From the NCBI GenBank assembly GCA_002383405.1, contig DFYS01000092.1:251-18531 (forward strand): a stretch of 18,281 bases of DNA. Reading direction: 5' to 3'. Below the pieces are notes generated by a model that saw nothing but the letters and a program-made list of their open reading frames with translations, was not told the DNA's origin and did not search any database. This document shows positions 15,784-18,281 of the stretch, in pieces (within the stretch, counting starts at the first letter, position 1; each line of letters starts with the position of its first letter). The translations under genes were made by a program, and so were the position numbers. This DNA is from Moorella sp. UBA4076 (lineage in GTDB: Bacteria; Bacillota; DSM-521; Neomoorellales; Neomoorellaceae).

Positions 15784-16006
15784 GTTTAAGGTAACTCTCA
15801 GCCCAGCTGACGGTCAGCCTGATAGCAATATCAGAAAAGCTCGTACAATAGCGGCCCGGTTTTTATGACTTTGACAGCAGGTGGCGCCGGGGCGGCTAAG
15901 ATGGTAGTGCTCTGAACAGTTACGGTTTAAGAACGGGCCGGCTGGAATCTGCCTGCACCGGAAATACTGGCAGCCTATCGACGCCATATTTTAGGTTTAA
16001 TAAAGA
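15784..16006. other. Intergenic spacer between spoIVA and the toxin-antitoxin pair
   Basis: No gene, RNA gene or convincing promoter is visible. It contains a consensus-like TTGACA (15871-15876) but no -10 at proper spacing, and the short palindromic GCTGAC/GTCAGC around 15805-15817. The phrase GGTTTAA occurs three times with no regular spacing. Confidence 0.5.
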
Positions 16007-16036
16007 AAGCCGGGGTATGAACCCCGGCTTATTTTT
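16007..16036. terminator. Bidirectional terminator between convergent spoIVA and hicBA
   Basis: AAGCCGGGGT (16007-16016) pairs perfectly with ACCCCGGCTT (16021-16030), loop ATGA. ATTTTTT follows on the + strand; on the minus strand the hairpin is followed by TCTTTATT. It therefore serves both spoIVA and the convergent toxin gene. A third arm, GCCGGGGT, lies at 16041-16048. Confidence 0.85.
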
Positions 16037-16064
16037 TAAAGCCGGGGTCTCCAGGCCCTGGCTC

Positions 16065-16301
16065 TTACAGGTTATCATCATAGTAAGTACGCATCGTCGG
16101 CAGATCAGGAAATCCGAATTGTGCAGCCATCCGGCGCAAAGTACCTGTCGGCACCGTATCCCCGCCGCGATGATAATGAATCTGAACGATCGCCTTTTTG
16201 CCCTGGTAACCCGTACCACGCCATTTGGTACCTGCAGGTATCATGCCAAAATGCGCCGCCAGTTTAACTACTTCAGCGTAAGTGAATCGAATACGGGTCA
16301 T
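16065..16301 (-). CDS. HicA-like toxin, variant
   Basis: Product of 78 residues. The C-terminal half matches the HicA mRNA interferase fold: IHYHRGGDTVPTGTLRRM (41-58) is the strand-turn plus GTLR helix motif that ends the double-stranded RNA-binding-like domain. The usual Gly-Ser-His with the catalytic His is replaced by RGTGY (28-32), although His42 and His44 lie nearby. The toxin may therefore be weakened, or use another residue. The ATG at 16301 overlaps the stop of the antitoxin gene by four bases (ATGA), so the two are co-translated. It ends just before the bidirectional terminator. The HicA family call is by motif; an inactive relative is possible. Confidence 0.72.
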   Translation of the reverse strand: MTRIRFTYAEVVKLAAHFGMIPAGTKWRGTGYQGKKAIVQIHYHRGGDTVPTGTLRRMAAQFGFPDLPTMRTYYDDNL

Positions 16302-16777
16302 GCTTTTGTTTCGCTTTCGGTCAGGAGCGCAGCTACACGGGCATAATCGAAAGAACCATCATCAGCCTGGAGGCGGGCAATGCGGCGAAAATAGGGGAAT
16401 TTCTCATTAAACTCCTGATGGCTGCCGAAATAACTGCGGAGATCGCGAAAAGCAAAAGCTACCTCATCAATAACGGCCTCGACCAGGACCTGCAGGGCGC
16501 TCTCTTTATCAGGACCATCACCATAAAGGTTTAGTTGCGGTACCCAGGCAGTCCACCACCCCTTCGGGGCAGTGTCATCCTTTGTGTAAGTCCATTGAGC
16601 AGTGAACTTAAAGGTTTTATCAACCATAGCATCAAGAAACTCCGTAGGAATTAGGGACATTTGCTGAGGGTTCTTCTTCGAGCCATGTTGAACGAGGCAT
16701 TCACTCCAACCCTCAGTAACCTCATGATAGAGATGCGTAAAACTATTTCGTGCCCGGGCAACAGAAAAAGTCTGCAT
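16298..16777 (-). CDS. Antitoxin-like protein, Phd-like N-terminus and HicB-like C-terminus
   Basis: The 159-residue product begins MQTFSVARARNSFTHLYHEV, which resembles Phd/YefM antitoxins that bind DNA through their N-terminus. From about 55, FKFTAQWTYT, WWTAWVPQLNLYGDG (74-88) and ALQVLVEAVIDEVAFAF (94-110) resemble the partial RNase-H-like fold of HicB. The tail (about 120-159) is unassigned. I use ATG at 16777, with AAAGGGGTG about 9 bases upstream; GTG at 16789 would overlap that site. The gene lies directly ahead of the HicA-like toxin in the usual antitoxin-first form of this pair. Self-repression at the palindromes upstream is likely. Its exact family is uncertain. Confidence 0.7.
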   Translation of the reverse strand: MQTFSVARARNSFTHLYHEVTEGWSECLVQHGSKKNPQQMSLIPTEFLDAMVDKTFKFTAQWTYTKDDTAPKGWWTAWVPQLNLYGDGPDKESALQVLVEAVIDEVAFAFRDLRSYFGSHQEFNEKFPYFRRIARLQADDGSFDYARVAALLTESETKA

Positions 16778-16818
16778 CAGCACGCCCACCCCTTTGATGC
16801 CCTGTCCCCTCCATTCTA

Positions 16819-16851
16819 CCAGGAAACGCCTGGATGTACAAGTTGGCCAAC
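16819..16851. promoter_or_regulatory. Palindromes upstream of the antitoxin gene, candidate operators
   Basis: GTTGGCCAAC (16842-16851) is a perfect 10-base palindrome. CCAGG (16819-16823) and CCTGG (16829-16833) form a second inverted pair. Both lie between a minus-strand -10-like TATACT (at 16864-16859) and the antitoxin start, where such antitoxins usually bind. No good -35 is seen. Confidence 0.4.
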
Positions 16852-16997
16852 CCGTCTTAGTATATTATTTCTTGAACGCAAATATGATTTCAGGTCAACG
16901 CCGGTGTCCCTGCTATCTGCCGCCGGACTTCCGCCAATGGCAGGATAAGGGGCTGTCTCCCGGAACTCAATGGACAGGCACTATTTTGGGAATGCTG

Positions 16998-17026
16998 TTT
17001 ACCCCTGCCCCGGAATATGCTACAAT
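16998..17026 (+). promoter_or_regulatory. Candidate extended -10 promoter for the GntR-family gene
   Basis: TTTACC (16998-17003) and TACAAT (17021-17026) are 17 bases apart, and TG at 17018-17019 makes an extended -10 (TGCTACAAT). The mRNA leader of about 180 bases would contain the repeat module and hairpin described next. The stretch 16790-16997 upstream has no credible gene. Confidence 0.5.
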
Positions 17027-17052
17027 ATATAATAGAGGTATGACCACTTGTC

Positions 17053-17102
17053 CCGGGGTAGACACCAATGCTACCCCGGCGGCACCAGCGAGGGATGAAA
17101 AC
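17053..17102 (+). repeat. Repeat module A upstream of the GntR gene
   Basis: CCGGGGTA (17053-17060) pairs with TACCCCGG (17072-17079) across the loop GACACCAATGC, followed by GCACCAGC and GGATGAAAAC. The sequence from GTAGACACC to GATGAAAAC recurs at 18016-18061, about 75 percent alike by eye, with a one-base indel. No T run follows, so it is not a terminator. Confidence 0.65.
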
Positions 17103-17190
17103 GGTGAGGTGAAGGGCTTCCAATCCGGAACTGGCACAGCCAGTTCCTACAAGCCTCTCACATCTCACTTCTCACATCCCACCTCTATTT
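17103..17190 (+). repeat. Hairpin with GA- and CT-rich 7-base arrays
   Basis: GGTGAGG and TGAAGGG (17103-17116) precede a perfect 9-bp hairpin: GGAACTGGC (17127-17135), loop ACA, GCCAGTTCC (17139-17147). Then come TCTCACA, TCTCACT, TCTCACA, TCCCACC and TCTATTT (17156-17190). GA-rich and CT-rich sides partly pair, so the element is an imperfect palindrome of about 60 bases in the GntR leader. Confidence 0.65.
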
Positions 17191-17213
17191 TCAGGGTAGG
17201 TGAGAGATAGCCT

Positions 17214-17996
17214 TTGCGCGATAATCTATCGGAAAAACCGTTCCAACCCATCAACCGCAACCCGAAGAGCGTCTATAACCGGGTGGTAGATGAAATAAAA
17301 AAGAGTATCTTTGAGGGCAAAATGAGCCCGGGTGATCGCCTGCCGGCAGAACGCGAACTGGCGGAGATGCTGGGGGTGAGCCGCACCTCCGTCCGGGAAG
17401 CCTTGAAGATGCTGGCTGCCGAAGGGCTGGTAAGCATCCGCCACGGCCAGGGGGCTTTCATCAGCGAGCAGGACCCTGATGAGTATTTAAAGCGTTTTGC
17501 CAGCCACCTGCCCGTCAACCAGGATACCGTCCTCGACCTCTTCGAGGTGCGCAAAGTCCTGGAACCCCAGACGGCCCGCTGGGTGGCGGAACGGGCCAGC
17601 CAGGCCGACATCCAGGAACTGGCCACCATGGTGACCACCACCCGGGAACAGTTACGGCGTTTGCACAGCGGCCGCCTGTCCCTGCTGGCCGGGCATGACA
17701 GCAATTTCCACTATCGCCTCGCTCAGGCCACCGGCAATACCGTCCTGGTACGCCTGATGCACAGCATGCTCGACCTCCTGGCTGACAGCCGCTCCCGCAG
17801 CCTGGCTATTCCCGGCCGCGGCGAAAAGTCGGTGGAAGAACACTATGAGGTCGTCCAGGCTCTAATCCAGCGCCACGGCGAGGCAGCAGCGGCAGCTATG
17901 TTACGCCACCTGGAAGATGTCGAGGAGCAGGTAGCTGCCGCCTGGCACCGGGCGGAGGGCGGCTATCCCCGTTCCAATGGCCACCGCCGCTCTTAA
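17214..17996 (+). CDS. GntR-family transcriptional regulator, FadR subfamily (FCD domain)
   Basis: The 260-residue protein has a winged helix-turn-helix at about 18-84: PGDRLPAERELAEMLGVSRT (39-58), SVREALKMLAAEGLV, and the wing RHGQGAFI. An alpha-helical FCD domain follows from about 104. The metal/effector pocket ligands seem complete: Asp162 and His166 (GHDSNFH), His210 (EEHYEVV) and His232 (MLRHLEDV). FCD regulators usually respond to small carboxylates such as lactate, pyruvate or gluconate, and often control an adjacent operon; the effector here cannot be read from sequence. The TTG at 17214 has AGGTGAGAG ahead of it. The target operon is probably outside the window to the right. The gene is flanked on both sides by related repeat modules. 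Confidence 0.93.
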   Translation: MRDNLSEKPFQPINRNPKSVYNRVVDEIKKSIFEGKMSPGDRLPAERELAEMLGVSRTSVREALKMLAAEGLVSIRHGQGAFISEQDPDEYLKRFASHLPVNQDTVLDLFEVRKVLEPQTARWVAERASQADIQELATMVTTTREQLRRLHSGRLSLLAGHDSNFHYRLAQATGNTVLVRLMHSMLDLLADSRSRSLAIPGRGEKSVEEHYEVVQALIQRHGEAAAAAMLRHLEDVEEQVAAAWHRAEGGYPRSNGHRRS

Positions 17997-18005
17997 CCGC
18001 CGTCC

Positions 18006-18091
18006 CGTCAGAGCAGTAGACACCCATGCCGCTGACGCAGCACCAGCAGAAGGATGAAAACAGCGGTATTGTGTGAGAGTGAGGGGTGGGG
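18006..18091 (+). repeat. Repeat module B downstream of the GntR gene, with GA-rich array
   Basis: GTAGACACCCATGC starts at 18016 and the module runs through GCACCAGC to GATGAAAAC (18061), a second copy of module A. Here CGTCAG (18006-18011) can pair with CTGACG (18032-18037), so the outer arms differ from copy A while the loop is kept. GTGTGAG, AGTGAGG and GGTGGGG (18071-18091) follow as a 7-base array. Confidence 0.6.
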
Positions 18092-18094
18092 CAG

Positions 18095-18155
18095 GTTTCC
18101 GGAAGGCGCATTTTTAAGCCTTCGAGTATCAAGAGCGGGTGATGCCCTCGGAAAC
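18095..18155. repeat. Nested inverted repeats after module B
   Basis: GTTTCCG (18095-18101) pairs with CGGAAAC (18149-18155), enclosing AAGGC (18103-18107) and GCCTT (18118-18122). There is no open frame of note. It may be part of an RNA leader for a gene beyond the window. Confidence 0.45.
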
Positions 18156-18160
18156 AGCGC

Positions 18161-18257
18161 GCCCAGCACTCAATTATCAATTTAGTGGCTTGAGTTTAGA
18201 AACCACCATATGAGATTTATGTTAGTAATTTAAGCAGCACGGGATTGAGTGCTGGGC
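18161..18257. repeat. 14-bp perfect inverted repeat enclosing an AT-rich 69-base core
   Basis: GCCCAGCACTCAAT (18161-18174) and ATTGAGTGCTGGGC (18244-18257) are exact reverse complements. The core is AT-rich compared with the rest of the window and holds a smaller stem (GTGG 18185-18188, CCAC 18203-18206). No clear target-site duplication is seen. It could be a small non-autonomous element or a long RNA hairpin. Confidence 0.6.
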
Positions 18258-18281
18258 TGCGGAGCGAGGTCCAAGGATTAA

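Noticed and set aside
15871..15902. TTGACA with TAAGAT as promoter
   Set aside because: Spacing of 20 bases is too long and no gene follows on the + strand before the terminator.
15783..16000. Three copies of GGTTTAA after spoIVA
   Set aside because: Too short, irregularly spaced and without conserved flanks.
16794..17210. 138-residue + strand open frame before the GntR gene
   Set aside because: It runs through a promoter, a hairpin module and 7-base arrays; the product is low-complexity at its end and has no family look.
18127..18155. SAM-I riboswitch-like TATCAAGAG
   Set aside because: Only the first helix-like word is present; the GATGAAA and CGGCAACC blocks of SAM-I are missing.
8620..18176. 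Shared word CAGCACTCAATTA at 8620 and 18164
   Set aside because: One copy is in coding sequence, and a 13-base match is expected about once or twice by chance in a window of this size.

Overview
The window reads as chromosomal core DNA of an endospore-forming, GC-rich member of the Bacillota, class Clostridia sensu lato. The evidence is spoIIP and spoIVA, an IspH-ribosomal protein S1 fusion, extensive GTG/TTG start codons with strong purine-rich ribosome sites, and the order der-plsY-gpsA-spoIVA. The codon use and gene order resemble Moorella and relatives. That placement is from memory, not from a search.

Region 1 (1-6024, + strand) is a tight biosynthetic run: aroA (shikimate pathway), cmk (CMP kinase, overlapping aroA), plsC (lysophosphatidate acyltransferase, ending in a terminator whose loop is the stop codon), ispH fused to an S1 protein, and fni (type 2 IPP isomerase). 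IspH makes IPP and DMAPP, and Fni interconverts them. Region 2 (6124-9362) has a DUF1614-like membrane protein overlapping spoIIP (engulfment peptidoglycan hydrolase), then two tandem paralogues of the DUF3189 type. Region 3 (9359-13904) starts with a good sigma-A-type promoter and carries a PDZ/radical-SAM/DUF512 protein, the ribosome-assembly GTPase der, and plsY and gpsA, which together supply glycerol-3-phosphate and its first acylation; plsC carries out the next acylation. Region 4 (13905-15783) is a repeat-rich spacer, then a sigma-E-like promoter and spoIVA, the ATPase that builds the spore coat base. Region 5 (15784-16850) is an accessory island: a minus-strand toxin-antitoxin pair with an unusual antitoxin (Phd-like N-terminus, HicB-like C-terminus) and a HicA-like toxin lacking the usual Gly-Ser-His. 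Region 6 (16850-18281) has a GntR/FadR-family regulator flanked on both sides by related, hairpin-forming repeats, then about 280 bases of structured noncoding DNA.

The most unusual signal is not a gene. Short intergenic elements combine degenerate 7-base GA- or CT-rich arrays with a recurrent hairpin (GGAAC-Y-GGC arm) near 6014-6069, 13905-14138 and 17103-17190. A separate module of about 45 bases (GTAGACACC to GATGAAAAC) occurs on both sides of the GntR gene, with different sequences in its pairing arms around a conserved loop.
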